From positions 40,615 to 104,614 of the forward strand of contig JAKLGZ010000001.1 of NCBI GenBank assembly GCA_022710385.1: a stretch of DNA of 64,000 nucleotides, written 5' to 3'. Below are positions 28,247 through 37,200 of this stretch, piece after piece. Below the pieces are notes generated by a model that searched no databases, had not been told where the DNA came from, and saw nothing but the letters and a program-made list of their open reading frames with translations. The DNA is from Methanoregula sp. (GTDB lineage Archaea; Halobacteriota; Methanomicrobia; Methanomicrobiales; Methanospirillaceae). How positions within the stretch are numbered: the first letter of the stretch is position 1; every line of letters begins with the position of its first letter. The position numbers and the translations under genes are program-made.

Positions 28247-28720
28247 ATGAAGCGACGGAAGATGGCAGTGAGCAGCCTTGACAAACCTATTGTGGATCTT
28301 GCCATTGGAGTTAACCATAGGATCCTTGCACTCTGGGCTGCTGATTGTGCAGAGCGAGCCCTCCCCCTCTTTGAAGAATTATGTCCTGAAGACCCTCGTC
28401 CCCGGAGAGCGATTGAAGCACTCCGGGAGTGGATCCATAGCGGGGTGTTCAGGATGGCGGATGTGCGGAGAACTGCCCTTGACGCCCATGCTGCAGCCCG
28501 TGATGTCCAGGGGAATGATGCGGCCCGCTCTGCTGCCCGTGCTGCCGGCCAGGCGATGGCAACCGCCCATGTGCCCACACATGCCATCGCTGCTGCGATA
28601 TATGCCGCAACCGCGTTCAGGGATGCTGCTGCCACCGGGGATGAGGAGGGCGCCACACTGAGAGAACGGGAGTGGCAGTATCACCACCTCATGGAATTAA
28701 TCGGGAACACGGGATCCTGA
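28247..28720 (+). CDS. Imm-5-like putative immunity protein
   Basis: A 157-residue helical, Ala-rich soluble protein. The segment L-A-L-W-A-A-D-C-A-E followed by E-D-P-R-P-R-x-A-I-E-A matches the 'putative immunity protein' (Imm-5-like) family widespread in bacteria and archaea. Tandem Ala-Arg-Ala-Ala helices fill the centre (residues 80-125). Members of this family are named by association with polymorphic toxins, but no toxin-like gene lies nearby, so a toxin-neutralising role here is not supported. An N-terminal Met-Lys-Arg-Arg-Lys start was chosen; a second ATG lies 15 bp on. Confidence 0.78.
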   Translation: MKRRKMAVSSLDKPIVDLAIGVNHRILALWAADCAERALPLFEELCPEDPRPRRAIEALREWIHSGVFRMADVRRTALDAHAAARDVQGNDAARSAARAAGQAMATAHVPTHAIAAAIYAATAFRDAAATGDEEGATLREREWQYHHLMELIGNTGS

Positions 28721-28948
28721 TAGTTCCGATGCCCATGATACAATGACCAATTCCGGAAGAGAGAATCACGGTCATATATCAAGCGAAGAGCAGTTCCTCT
28801 CTTTTTTCCATGCGACCGGGAATAGTAACATAATCAAGGATGATCCACCAGTGTGTGGATTATTTCATGGATGCGGTGCTTTCCGTCATCCCCTGGAATC
28901 TGGAGGGGAACGTGTGAGACGGGAGACACTCAAACGGGGAGGAATTCA

Positions 28949-29917
28949 TTGGCAACACAGAGCGGTTCAAAAATTGCGGTGGTTGCCGCCATTGCCGGGA
29001 ACCTGATCATTGCGATCATCAAGTTTATTGCTGCAGCAATTACCGGGTCATCGGCGATGATATCGGAGGGGATCCATTCACTTGTCGATACCGGGAACGG
29101 ATTACTTGTGCTTCTCGGGATGAAAAAAGCCCGGCAGCCTGCTGATCAGGGCCACCCGTTCGGCTACGGAAAATCGCTCTACTTCTGGACCCACATTGTC
29201 GCCGTCTCCATCTTTGGTATCGGTGGGGGCATGTCGCTCTATGAGGGCATTTCCCATATCCGTCATGTTGCACCCGCAGCCGAGATGGGTGACCCTGCGG
29301 CAGCCTATATTGTCCTTGGCATATCGCTCCTCGTGGAGGGGGGATCCTTTACCGTGGCCCTCAAACAGTTCCTGCATGCAAAGGGGGACCTGGGCGCCTG
29401 GCAATTCATCAGGCAGTCGAAAGATCCCAGTCTCTACACCATTGTCCTTGAGGACAGCGCTGCAATGCTCGGGCTGATCTTTGCTTTCCTCGGAATCTTC
29501 TTCGGCCACCTGCTGCATAATCCTTACCTCGATGGGATTGCCTCGATCGCCATAGGCCTGCTGCTGATGAGCGTCGCATGGATCCTTGCCTCCCGGACCA
29601 TGGGGCTGCTGATGGGGGAGGGGGTGAACGCCGAACAGCTTGCGGACATCAGGCGACGTGTCGAGGCGGACCCGGCTGTCGAACGGTCGGGGGATATCCT
29701 GACGATGTATATGGGGCCCGATGATCTGCTGGTGAATATGGGGGTATGTTTTGCTGAAGGGACCACGGCTGAGCAGATGCACGAGTCGATAGGGCGGATC
29801 GAGGCAGATCTCCGGAGAGCCTACCCGGAGACCAACCGTGTCTACATCGAGGCCGAATCGCTGCCGGCCGGCCTCTTCCGGAATGGAGAGGAACGCTGCA
29901 AGAATAGGGAGAGATGA
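28949..29917 (+). CDS. Cation diffusion facilitator transporter (ZnT9-like group)
   Basis: A 322-residue divalent-metal/proton antiporter with about six transmembrane helices and a C-terminal cytoplasmic domain. Translation is assigned to a TTG at 28949, since GGGGAGGAA sits at ideal spacing and the longer ATG frame has an implausible N-terminus. Helix 2 carries EGIHSLVDTGN (the HxxxD metal site). The helix-5 site reads LEDSAAMLG rather than the common HxxxD, a pattern I associate with the SLC30A9/ZnT9 group. HPFGYGK is also typical. The substrate metal cannot be named. Confidence 0.88.
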   Translation: MATQSGSKIAVVAAIAGNLIIAIIKFIAAAITGSSAMISEGIHSLVDTGNGLLVLLGMKKARQPADQGHPFGYGKSLYFWTHIVAVSIFGIGGGMSLYEGISHIRHVAPAAEMGDPAAAYIVLGISLLVEGGSFTVALKQFLHAKGDLGAWQFIRQSKDPSLYTIVLEDSAAMLGLIFAFLGIFFGHLLHNPYLDGIASIAIGLLLMSVAWILASRTMGLLMGEGVNAEQLADIRRRVEADPAVERSGDILTMYMGPDDLLVNMGVCFAEGTTAEQMHESIGRIEADLRRAYPETNRVYIEAESLPAGLFRNGEERCKNRER

Positions 29918-30027
29918 ATCCTCTCTTTCCTTTCCGGATAGCACAGTCTTTTCTGATACCCCCACTGAATTCTCTGGAGACACGTTGCATACATGAGTGA
30001 CCGGAGACCGAACCAGGTGCAACGGGG

Positions 30028-31239
30028 ATGAAGTCCATGCAGTACCGGACTGTACCAAAGAATGGTGATCGCCTGTCCACCCTGGGCTATGGTACGATGC
30101 GGCTTCCTACAAGGGTGGGGAGGATCGATGAGGAGCGTGCGATACGCCAGATCCGGAGCGCCATCGATCGCGGAGTGAACTACATCGATACGGCTTCCCC
30201 CTATCATGGCGGTGAGAGCGAAAGGATCGTCGGGAAAGCCCTTGCCACCGGGTATAGGGAAAAGGTGCATCTTGCTACCAAGCTCTCTCCCTGGAACGTC
30301 CGGACACGCGGAGATATGGACAGGATCCTCACTGCACAACTGGAAAAACTCCGGACCGGTTGCATCGATTATTACCTCCTCCACTCGCTTGATGCCATCC
30401 AGTGGAAGAAACTCCGGGATCTCGGGGCATTGGAGTTCCTGGACTCGGCACGTGCCTCGGGAAGGATACGGAATGCCGGGTTCTCTTTCCATGGCGATCT
30501 CGGGACGTTCCGTGAGATCATTGATGCCTATCCCTGGATATTCTGCCAGATCCAGTACAATTTCCTTGATGAACAGAACCAGGCCGGGACCGAAGGTCTC
30601 CGGTATGCAGCATCAAGGGGGATTGCAGTGATGGTGATGGAACCGCTCCGGGGTGGTATGCTTGCCCGTAATCTCCCCTCAAAGGTGAAGCAGGAATACG
30701 CACGGTCCCCTGCCAGGCGGTCAGCTGCTGCCTGGGCACTCCGCTGGGTCTTGAACCACCCCGAAGTGACGGTTGTCCTGTCAGGGATGAACGATGAGCG
30801 TCATATTGATGAGAATCTGAAGACCTGCAACGATGTGCTCCCCGGATCGATGAGTGCTGAAGAGCTGGAGACGATCAGGAACGTGGCGGGCTTGTACAAC
30901 CGTCTTACAAAGGTGGCATGCACCGGCTGTTCGTACTGCATGCCCTGCCCGTTCGGGGTGAATATTCCATACTGCCTCTCCCTGTACAATGACTACCGGA
31001 GGGGAGATTCCCGACTCATCACCCGGGGGTGGTATGGGATGCGGCTGATGGGCGGTCAGGGAGGGGGACGTGCCGATGCTTCACTCTGCCGTAACTGCGG
31101 GAAGTGCATCCAGGTCTGCCCCCAGAAAATTCCCATCCCCGATGAGCTGAAAAAGGTTGACCGGACGCTTGGAGGAATTCGTACCCTGCTCATGCTCCCT
31201 TTTATCAGGATGATTCTCCGAAGGAAAAAAATAACATGA
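30028..31239 (+). CDS. Aldo/keto reductase with C-terminal 4Fe-4S ferredoxin segment
   Basis: A 403-residue cytoplasmic oxidoreductase. The AKR tetrad is visible as Asp54, Tyr59 (DTASPY), Lys85 (ATK) and His119 (LLHS). A C-terminal extension holds cysteine-rich motifs: CTGCSYCMPCPFG near 299 and CRNCGKCIQVCP near 353, indicating one or two 4Fe-4S clusters. This AKR plus ferredoxin layout is common in anaerobes. A second ATG nine bases on (MQYRTV) is the start typical of the family. The last codons (KKIT and stop) lie within copy 2 of the dispersed repeat, so insertion of the element may have redefined the C-terminus. Confidence 0.92.
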   Translation: MKSMQYRTVPKNGDRLSTLGYGTMRLPTRVGRIDEERAIRQIRSAIDRGVNYIDTASPYHGGESERIVGKALATGYREKVHLATKLSPWNVRTRGDMDRILTAQLEKLRTGCIDYYLLHSLDAIQWKKLRDLGALEFLDSARASGRIRNAGFSFHGDLGTFREIIDAYPWIFCQIQYNFLDEQNQAGTEGLRYAASRGIAVMVMEPLRGGMLARNLPSKVKQEYARSPARRSAAAWALRWVLNHPEVTVVLSGMNDERHIDENLKTCNDVLPGSMSAEELETIRNVAGLYNRLTKVACTGCSYCMPCPFGVNIPYCLSLYNDYRRGDSRLITRGWYGMRLMGGQGGGRADASLCRNCGKCIQVCPQKIPIPDELKKVDRTLGGIRTLLMLPFIRMILRRKKIT

Positions 31240-31296
31240 TTCCTTTGAGGGCCACAAGCATAAAAGATGAAAATGCCGGAGGCATTTTCATATAAA
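31226..31296. repeat. Dispersed palindromic intergenic repeat, copy 2 (best preserved)
   Basis: It starts in the last codons of the aldo/keto reductase gene. It contains the block CCTTTGAGGGCCACAAGCAT and then a perfect 11-bp inverted repeat ATGAAAATGCC-GGA-GGCATTTTCAT, ending ATAAA. Copies 1 and 3 are at 17756 and 61782. The hairpin would form in either transcript. No ORF is conserved through it. Confidence 0.92.
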
Positions 31297-31368
31297 AAGG
31301 AATGACCCGGAAGAGCCTTTGTATCCTGGAATAAAAGAGAGGTATCACGCAAAGATAGTGAGAATTGT

Positions 31369-31767
31369 ATGATCAGGAAGGATAAACCTGTGATACCAGC
31401 GGGGGGAGAAACCCGGACAGTTGATGCGTATATCAGTACCTTTCCCGCCGACATCCGCGTGATCCTTGAACAATTGCGAAAGGCGATCCATGAGAGTGCA
31501 CCAGGTGCACAGGAAGCGATCAGATATGGCATCCCTACCTTCATGTTCCATGGCACTCTCGTGCATTTCGGAGTGTATGAGCATCATGTCGGATTCTATC
31601 CCACCCCATCTGCAATCCGGGCTTTTGAGGATGAGTTGAGACCATATCCCCATGCAAAGGGCTCGATCCGGTTTCCCCTTGACAAAGAGATCCCGCTTGA
31701 CCTTGTCAGGAAGATGGTCCGGTTCAGGGTGGACGAGAATCTTGCCCTGGCAAAAAGTAAGGAATGA
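31369..31767 (+). CDS. DUF1801 (YdhG/YjdI-like) protein
   Basis: A 132-residue cytoplasmic protein of the DUF1801 family. The marks are an N-terminal V-D-A-Y-I-S-T-F-P helix, E-A-I-R-Y-G-I-P-T-F at 48-57 and V-G-F-Y-P-T-P-S near 76. The C-terminal K-G-S-I-R-F-P-L-D-K and R-x-R-V-D-E-N blocks are also typical. The function of the family is not established; an alpha/beta fold resembling frataxin/YdhG is known. The start is the first ATG after AGTGAGAATTGT. A T-run after the stop (about 31780) probably terminates the transcript. Confidence 0.85.
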   Translation: MIRKDKPVIPAGGETRTVDAYISTFPADIRVILEQLRKAIHESAPGAQEAIRYGIPTFMFHGTLVHFGVYEHHVGFYPTPSAIRAFEDELRPYPHAKGSIRFPLDKEIPLDLVRKMVRFRVDENLALAKSKE

Positions 31768-31858
31768 TATCATCCCCTTTTTGTAACCGGAAGAGTTATA
31801 GCGCGGGAAGGGGCAGAGGGGTGATCGGATTGGATACCGGGGAGAGGAACGATCGCTG

Positions 31859-32206
31859 ATGCAGACCGGATTTGGCTGGATCGAAGTAGGAGAGAAAACC
31901 TACCCTCATGATATCATCATCCATACCGATGGTTCGGTATCGAAGAGGAAGAAGAAGGTCTCCAAGGGGATGAAAGGAGACTATGGCCATACTCCTCTTT
32001 CAGAATTCGAGCTCGGCTTTCTCAGCGATGAAACACCCGAAGTGGTGTATATCGGGACCGGGCAGTATGGCAGTCTTCCCCTCACTCCTGAAGCAGAAGA
32101 GATCCTCTCTTCATTTATCACAGTGCTCCTGCCAACCAGCGAGATTATCCGGGTAATTGAGGAGGAAAAGCGATCGTTTGTGGCTCTCCTTCACATCACC
32201 TGCTGA
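31859..32206 (+). CDS. Mth938/AAMDC-domain protein (DUF498)
   Basis: A 115-residue cytoplasmic protein of the Mth938-like (AAMDC) family: a short alpha/beta/alpha sandwich. Visible marks are an F-G-W-I-x-V-G-E-K-T-Y-x-H-D-I-I strand pair (5-20), E-V-V-Y-I-G-T-G-Q-Y-G near 62-72 and L-P-T-S-E-I-I near 91. Function in archaea is unknown; a relative is associated with respiratory complex I assembly (NDUFAF3). No operon partner: 350 bp of non-coding sequence follow it. Confidence 0.87.
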   Translation: MQTGFGWIEVGEKTYPHDIIIHTDGSVSKRKKKVSKGMKGDYGHTPLSEFELGFLSDETPEVVYIGTGQYGSLPLTPEAEEILSSFITVLLPTSEIIRVIEEEKRSFVALLHITC

Positions 32207-32559
32207 GGATAGACTTTATCCGTATCGGAATAATACTCCATGAGGCTCGTGCTGGGGTGGATACGGTGGGGGTCAATCACCACTCGCTTTTCTGGATCAG
32301 GGCGGGTTCCTGGTCGCAGACAATACGCTCTGGCCATTGCCAGGCCTTGCGGCACCTCGCGGTCTGGCAGGAAAAATCCGGAGGGATCGGGATTGGACCG
32401 GAGCGTCCTTTTTAGGGGGTTTGCCGACGTAATCTCCTGACCGTCGCAGCCGATGTAAATCCAATTATTAGGAGTTCTTATGACTCAAATGAGCCTCTGA
32501 ATCCCTCAATTCTCCAAAAGATTTTTATTTATTGAAATTATTACCATTGAACGATTTAA
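32207..32559 (+). other. Gene-free stretch before the PEGA surface-protein gene
   Basis: GC-rich for the first 200 bp with no persuasive gene; a 66-codon frame lacks a ribosome-binding site and has atypical composition. The last 60 bp turn AT-rich and hold the promoter at 32521. Confidence 0.4.
32521..32534 (+). promoter_or_regulatory. TATA box of the PEGA surface-protein gene
   Basis: ATTTTTATTTATTG is centred about 32 bp before the ATG. No Shine-Dalgarno lies between, so a leaderless or very short-leader mRNA is likely. Confidence 0.6.
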
Positions 32560-35220
32560 ATGACGGGGAAATTAACGGTATTATTCATAGCAGTGGCAGT
32601 GCTGGGATTTTTTACCATCCCAGTACTGGCCGAGGATACAGTAACCCTTTCCCTCCCTGGCGGTCATCAGTACTACCTTGGGGATGAGATCCCCCTGATG
32701 GGGAGCAGCACAGCGGGCACCACGGTCTACCTCCTCTTCACGGGGCCGGGTCTTCCCCCCGAGGGAGCTCCCCTGCATAACCCGAATGTCTCGGTGTATG
32801 GCGGGGGATGGACCACGACCACGGTTCTCGCTGACAACAGCTATGGGTATCTCTGGAAGACCGAGGGTCTCACCCTCTCAGAAGGAACCTACACGATCTA
32901 TGCGGTGTCTGGTCCAAAACCGATCACCAGCCTCGACGGCTCATCGTATGGGAGCATCATATTACCCCTCGCATCTCCTCCCCTGACCCTTTCGGTCTCT
33001 CCCGCAATCATCAAACCGGGTCAGGAGATCGCTATCAGTGGCGTTGTGCAGGGCACACCTTCAATGGGTGTCCTGATCTGGATCTTCGGTGAGGAATTCA
33101 CCAGTGTCGTCTCAGCGCCGATCCATGAGAACGGGACCTATCAATACCTCATCCCTGATTCCACTACCGCAGGGATGGCTACGGGAGAATACCATGTACT
33201 GGTCCAACACCCCATGGGGAATGACATCTTCGATGTGATCCGCCAGGGCGACGCCGTTATCGGGACTTCCCCGGTCCCGGGAACCACCCTTTTCACCTTG
33301 CAGGGTGAAGGGAGCCTGACGGGCGAGGAAGCAACACAGGCACTGGCCGCTGCACTGGATAACGCGGCGATTGATGATATCTATCGTGAGGCAGTCTTTC
33401 AGGTTACCCCGAATCCTCCAAACCTCCCCCATGCCTTCTATGGAAACGTTACCATTGATGGCTCACCCGCTCCTGTGCAGACCACAATATCTGTACGGGT
33501 AACGGGCGGGATTGATGCGGTCAATTACCTTGTCACCAGCGAGGAAGGCAGCTACGGTGGACGCGATGAAGATGCCCCGAAGCTGATTATACAGGGGATT
33601 ATCGAGAATGGTGCCCCTGTATCGTTTTACGTTGATGGAAAGCGTGCAGAGGTCTCTGATATTGCCTCCGGTAGCATCTGGCAGATGACGTACCCGTTTA
33701 TCGCCGGTGCAGTGACCGATCTCTCCCTGCGAATACAGGATGAACAGCCCGACTCCTATGTGATCACCGCAGCTTCAGGACCCGGTGGCTCGATCACACC
33801 GGTCGGGCTTATCGCGGCAGCGCCTGGAAGCTCGGTGAACTTTACCATCGCTGCAGATGACGGATACGCGATCCTGTCGGTCCTTGTTGACGGGATTGAA
33901 ACGGAACCTGATGGAACGTATCTGTTCACGAACATCGCAGCGAACCACACCATCTCAGCGTCGTTTGAAGCCATTGATGCTGGAAAAGACCAGTATTACA
34001 TCAACGCGACGTCCGGACCGGGTGGTTCGATCACACCAGCCGGGCTTATCGCGGCAGCGCCCGGAAGCTCGGTGAACGTTACCATCGCTGCAGATGGCGG
34101 ATATGCGATCCAGTCGGTCCTCGTGGACGGGATTGAAGCAGTAACTGATGGCACGTATCTGTTCATGAACATCGCAGCGAACCACACCATCTCCGCATCG
34201 TTCAGAGTCATTGAAGAATTGCCTGATCGGTATTACATCAATGCATCGGCCGGAAATGGCGGAGTGATTGCGCCCTCCGGACAACTTGAGGTCGTACCGA
34301 AAGAGACAATCACATTCACCATTACCGCAAGCCCCGGATATACGATCCAGACTATCGTTGTGGACGGCGAGAATCAGGAGGTGTCTGATTCCTTTACCTT
34401 TACCAATATCTCGGGCAATCATACCATTACTGCCTCGTTCATCGCCAGTGGAGGGGATGGTGGCACCGTTGGGAAAGGAACGTTGTATGTTACCTCCATC
34501 CCGAGAGGTGCCCTGATCACTATTGATGGGGTGGTGAAAGGACAGACCAATGCTATCATCTCGAACGTCGCCGCTGGGATCCACGACGTCACCCTCACCA
34601 GGTCGGGATACCATCCCGAGACAAAACAGGTCGATGTTAAGGCGGGTGGCATGAACTCGGTGGCGTTCACGCTGAAAGAAAGCGGGGAACCCGGAACGGG
34701 AACGGGTACTCTCTATATCAGCTCGATTCCGAGCGGGGCAGCCATCACGATCGATGGGGTGGAGAGCGGGCAGACGAACATGTATGTCCGGAACATTGCT
34801 TCCGGCATTCACACCATCACCCTCACCAAGCCAGGATACCTCCCCGGGACGAAGCAGGTCAGTGTGAACACGGGAGGCGTGGAATGGGTCTCATTCACAC
34901 TCAAGAAGGGAGGGGATATTGAACCCGGAACCGGAGATGGAACCACCACATTAACCGGCACCGGGACCCTCAACGTCAAATCGGTTCCAAAAGGTGCGGT
35001 CATCACGATTGATGGGGTGGAGAGCGGGCAGACCAACGTCCTTCTCTCGAAGATAGCTGCAGGATCGCACAATGTAACGGTGTCAAAAGATGGTTATCAG
35101 CCTGAGACAAAACAGGTTGACGTAAAGTTGGGGGGGAGAAATTCCGTCTCCTTCACCCTCCAGCCATTCGATGGGAGCGGAATCGTCCAGGTGAGTGACC
35201 TGTTCCCCTTCTCTCTCTGA
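32560..35220 (+). CDS. Secreted surface protein with InlB-like and PEGA repeats
   Basis: An 886-residue exported protein. The signal peptide covers residues 1-25 (cleavage near VLAED). Residues 25-280 carry Ig-like segments. Residues ~285-390 form a domain (PHAFYGNVTIDG...) also present in the 58476 protein. Three ~79-residue InlB-like repeats follow (about 394-640; GPGGSITPxGLI), the first two nearly identical in DNA. Three PEGA domains (about 642-875; S-I-P-x-G-A-x-I-T-I-D-G) complete the protein. PEGA modules are usual in archaeal S-layer-associated proteins. No C-terminal anchor is visible. Translation is probably leaderless. Ligand unknown. Confidence 0.9.
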   Translation: MTGKLTVLFIAVAVLGFFTIPVLAEDTVTLSLPGGHQYYLGDEIPLMGSSTAGTTVYLLFTGPGLPPEGAPLHNPNVSVYGGGWTTTTVLADNSYGYLWKTEGLTLSEGTYTIYAVSGPKPITSLDGSSYGSIILPLASPPLTLSVSPAIIKPGQEIAISGVVQGTPSMGVLIWIFGEEFTSVVSAPIHENGTYQYLIPDSTTAGMATGEYHVLVQHPMGNDIFDVIRQGDAVIGTSPVPGTTLFTLQGEGSLTGEEATQALAAALDNAAIDDIYREAVFQVTPNPPNLPHAFYGNVTIDGSPAPVQTTISVRVTGGIDAVNYLVTSEEGSYGGRDEDAPKLIIQGIIENGAPVSFYVDGKRAEVSDIASGSIWQMTYPFIAGAVTDLSLRIQDEQPDSYVITAASGPGGSITPVGLIAAAPGSSVNFTIAADDGYAILSVLVDGIETEPDGTYLFTNIAANHTISASFEAIDAGKDQYYINATSGPGGSITPAGLIAAAPGSSVNVTIAADGGYAIQSVLVDGIEAVTDGTYLFMNIAANHTISASFRVIEELPDRYYINASAGNGGVIAPSGQLEVVPKETITFTITASPGYTIQTIVVDGENQEVSDSFTFTNISGNHTITASFIASGGDGGTVGKGTLYVTSIPRGALITIDGVVKGQTNAIISNVAAGIHDVTLTRSGYHPETKQVDVKAGGMNSVAFTLKESGEPGTGTGTLYISSIPSGAAITIDGVESGQTNMYVRNIASGIHTITLTKPGYLPGTKQVSVNTGGVEWVSFTLKKGGDIEPGTGDGTTTLTGTGTLNVKSVPKGAVITIDGVESGQTNVLLSKIAAGSHNVTVSKDGYQPETKQVDVKLGGRNSVSFTLQPFDGSGIVQVSDLFPFSL

Positions 35221-35230
35221 TTTTTACCGG

Positions 35231-36115
35231 TCAGCCCGATTGACCTGTTCGAAAGAGGTATGCTTCCACCTCATCGATTGTATCGACGAACTCAACCCTG
35301 ATCCCCATTGTTGATTCGATGTACTCTTTTGCAGGGACTGTTTCATAGACCAGCCGGGTCATGCGCAACCCTCCCATGCTCCGGGAGGACTCGTTTAGTA
35401 CGACGATGTAGGCGTTTTCCCGCGGAAGGAGGAGCAGATCTTTTCCTGCCACTTTTGCCGCTCTTGCTTTCTCGATCACCCCGCCAATAGCCCCTATGTG
35501 GCCATCCGGGGTTATCGTGCCGGTGAGGGTCCTGTTCTCCCAGAGGGGTTCTCCAGTGGCTGCCGCTCTGGTAATGATGGTCATCAGTGCCCCGGCACTC
35601 GCCCCGTCCACTGCAGGGATCACTCCCTCGGAGGTGATTGAGAAGATCACATCACTCCCACTGAAGTCGGCAGTGGTGCGGTTCCTGGCAACAGCCACGG
35701 CAGTATTTGCAGCGTCCTGGAACACGATGCCCATGAGGGGCTTTGTCTGTACAAGAACCCTCCCTTCGCCGGGAATGATATCAACCGTGACATTGATCGT
35801 GGTCCCGGTCTCATTCTTCTCCTGGTAGATGAACTGTCCCTGGCGGGAATAATTGATGGTGGTGATGACAGCCAGCCCCTGGAGGGATGCAGACCGTTTC
35901 TCCTGGCCTGATATGGTATCAAGGATATCGGCCACGGGTATCGTTCTCCCGGATTCTCCGGAGGGTCCGATGGTCCTGTCTGCACCCTTGTCAGTCTCAT
36001 ACTCTTTCCGGAGCATGCCAGGTCCGTAGAGATGATCGTTTGCAATATACAGCCCCATCCCTAGGTTGGCAAGGAGAGAGAGGGCAAGAATTACTGCCAG
36101 GATCTTCTCGTTCAT
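35231..36115 (-). CDS. Membrane-anchored Lon-type (S16) serine protease without ATPase
   Basis: A 294-residue protein with an N-terminal transmembrane anchor (residues 5-25) and a Lon-type protease domain predicted outside the membrane. Ser173 lies in VDGASAGA and Lys216 in GGVIEKARAA; their spacing of 43 residues equals that of the Ser-Lys dyad in E. coli Lon. G-T-I-T-P-D-G-x-I-G precedes the Lys as in the family. No AAA domain is present, so it should act on unfolded or small substrates. It is convergent with the PEGA protein gene (10 bp between stops). A surface-protein processing role is inference. Confidence 0.87.
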   Translation of the reverse strand: MNEKILAVILALSLLANLGMGLYIANDHLYGPGMLRKEYETDKGADRTIGPSGESGRTIPVADILDTISGQEKRSASLQGLAVITTINYSRQGQFIYQEKNETGTTINVTVDIIPGEGRVLVQTKPLMGIVFQDAANTAVAVARNRTTADFSGSDVIFSITSEGVIPAVDGASAGALMTIITRAAATGEPLWENRTLTGTITPDGHIGAIGGVIEKARAAKVAGKDLLLLPRENAYIVVLNESSRSMGGLRMTRLVYETVPAKEYIESTMGIRVEFVDTIDEVEAYLFRTGQSG

Positions 36116-36140
36116 GGGATAACGTTCAGATTCTGCCGTT

Positions 36141-36152
36141 TTGTATAATAGG
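36141..36152 (-). promoter_or_regulatory. TATA box of the Lon-like protease gene
   Basis: CCTATTATACAA on the minus strand lies about 30 bp before the start codon, with no Shine-Dalgarno between. Confidence 0.5.
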
Positions 36153-36478
36153 TTTCCGAGCGGAACCCACCTTCCGGAAGGTACGATGACGGTACGGAAC
36201 CCTGGGAATTTTCACGTTGGAATAGTGGGATGCTGATCGCTCTCCAGGCACAGGGGTGATCCCTTCGGCAGGGATCCAGACAAAATACAACCAAAGGTTC
36301 CTCTCGTGTCAGGGAGTCTTGTAAGGGAGTGAGCAGCATGGCACGAACGATAGGAGGAGGGGGTTTGGGAGCCGGCCATATCTTTAGGACTGGCGGCTGC
36401 GGATCGTACCAGAATTCATCACTGATCATGATGAAAACAGAATAAGAGACTGCGAATCGGACAATCAGGTGGTCAGTG
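36153..36478 (+). other. Gene-free stretch between the Lon-like and SRAP genes
   Basis: No gene is seen on either strand. A GATAGGAGGAGG run at about 36347 resembles a ribosome-binding site but no frame follows it. The SRAP promoter is not obvious. Confidence 0.35.
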
Positions 36479-37192
36479 ATGTGCGGCAGGTTCACTATAT
36501 CGTTTGTGATCGGGCTTTCAGAGAGGTTTCAGGCACGGAATCCATCCTTTGAGCTGATCCCTCGTTATAATATTGCTCCTTCACAGGACGTCCCTGTGGT
36601 AGTCCGGGCTCACCCGGATGATGCAGTAAATGAGATCAGGATGATGAGGTGGGGGCTCGTGCCATCGTGGGTGAAGGATCCCTCCCGTTCTCCAAAACCG
36701 ATTAATGCGAGGGCTGACACACTCAACGAAAAACCGATGTTCCGTAATCTCCTGCAAACGAAACGATGCCTCATCCCGGCAACCGGGTTCTATGAATGGA
36801 AGAAGGAGGTCTGGGGGAGGACACCATACTACATCAGGATGAGGGACAATTCCCTCTTTGCCTTTGCCGGTCTTTTTGATACGTACCGGGCTCCCGATAG
36901 CGGGAAGATCAGCACCTTCTCGATCATCACCACCGAGCCAAATGCGGTTGTTTCGCCCTATCATGACAGGATGCCTGCCATCCTCAAAGGAGAGGACGAG
37001 GAACGCTGGCTTGGTTCCGGGGTTCTTTGCAGGGATGAACTGTCAGCCCTGCTCCACCCCTATCCTGCCAGCGGGATGGAGGCATACGCTGTCGGAAAAA
37101 AGGTCAACAATCCTGATGCTGAAGGACAAGATCTGATACTGCCTGTCCCTTCCCTGACCAACCAGTCCTGGGATAGAAAGGAGAGGGGATGA
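36479..37192 (+). CDS. SRAP (YedK/HMCES-like) abasic-site shield protein
   Basis: A 237-residue DNA-repair protein that crosslinks to abasic sites in single-stranded DNA through its N-terminal Cys. The start must be the ATG at 36479, because the product then begins Met-Cys-Gly-Arg-Phe and Cys2 becomes the N-terminus after Met removal. A GTG directly before it is in frame but would block this. Other family residues are visible: Asn and Arg in INARADT, the catalytic Glu in GFYEWK near 108 and His in SPYHDRMP near 162. Full length for the family. Isolated gene with its own 5' region. Confidence 0.92.
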   Translation: MCGRFTISFVIGLSERFQARNPSFELIPRYNIAPSQDVPVVVRAHPDDAVNEIRMMRWGLVPSWVKDPSRSPKPINARADTLNEKPMFRNLLQTKRCLIPATGFYEWKKEVWGRTPYYIRMRDNSLFAFAGLFDTYRAPDSGKISTFSIITTEPNAVVSPYHDRMPAILKGEDEERWLGSGVLCRDELSALLHPYPASGMEAYAVGKKVNNPDAEGQDLILPVPSLTNQSWDRKERG

Positions 37193-37200
37193 TTCCGGCA

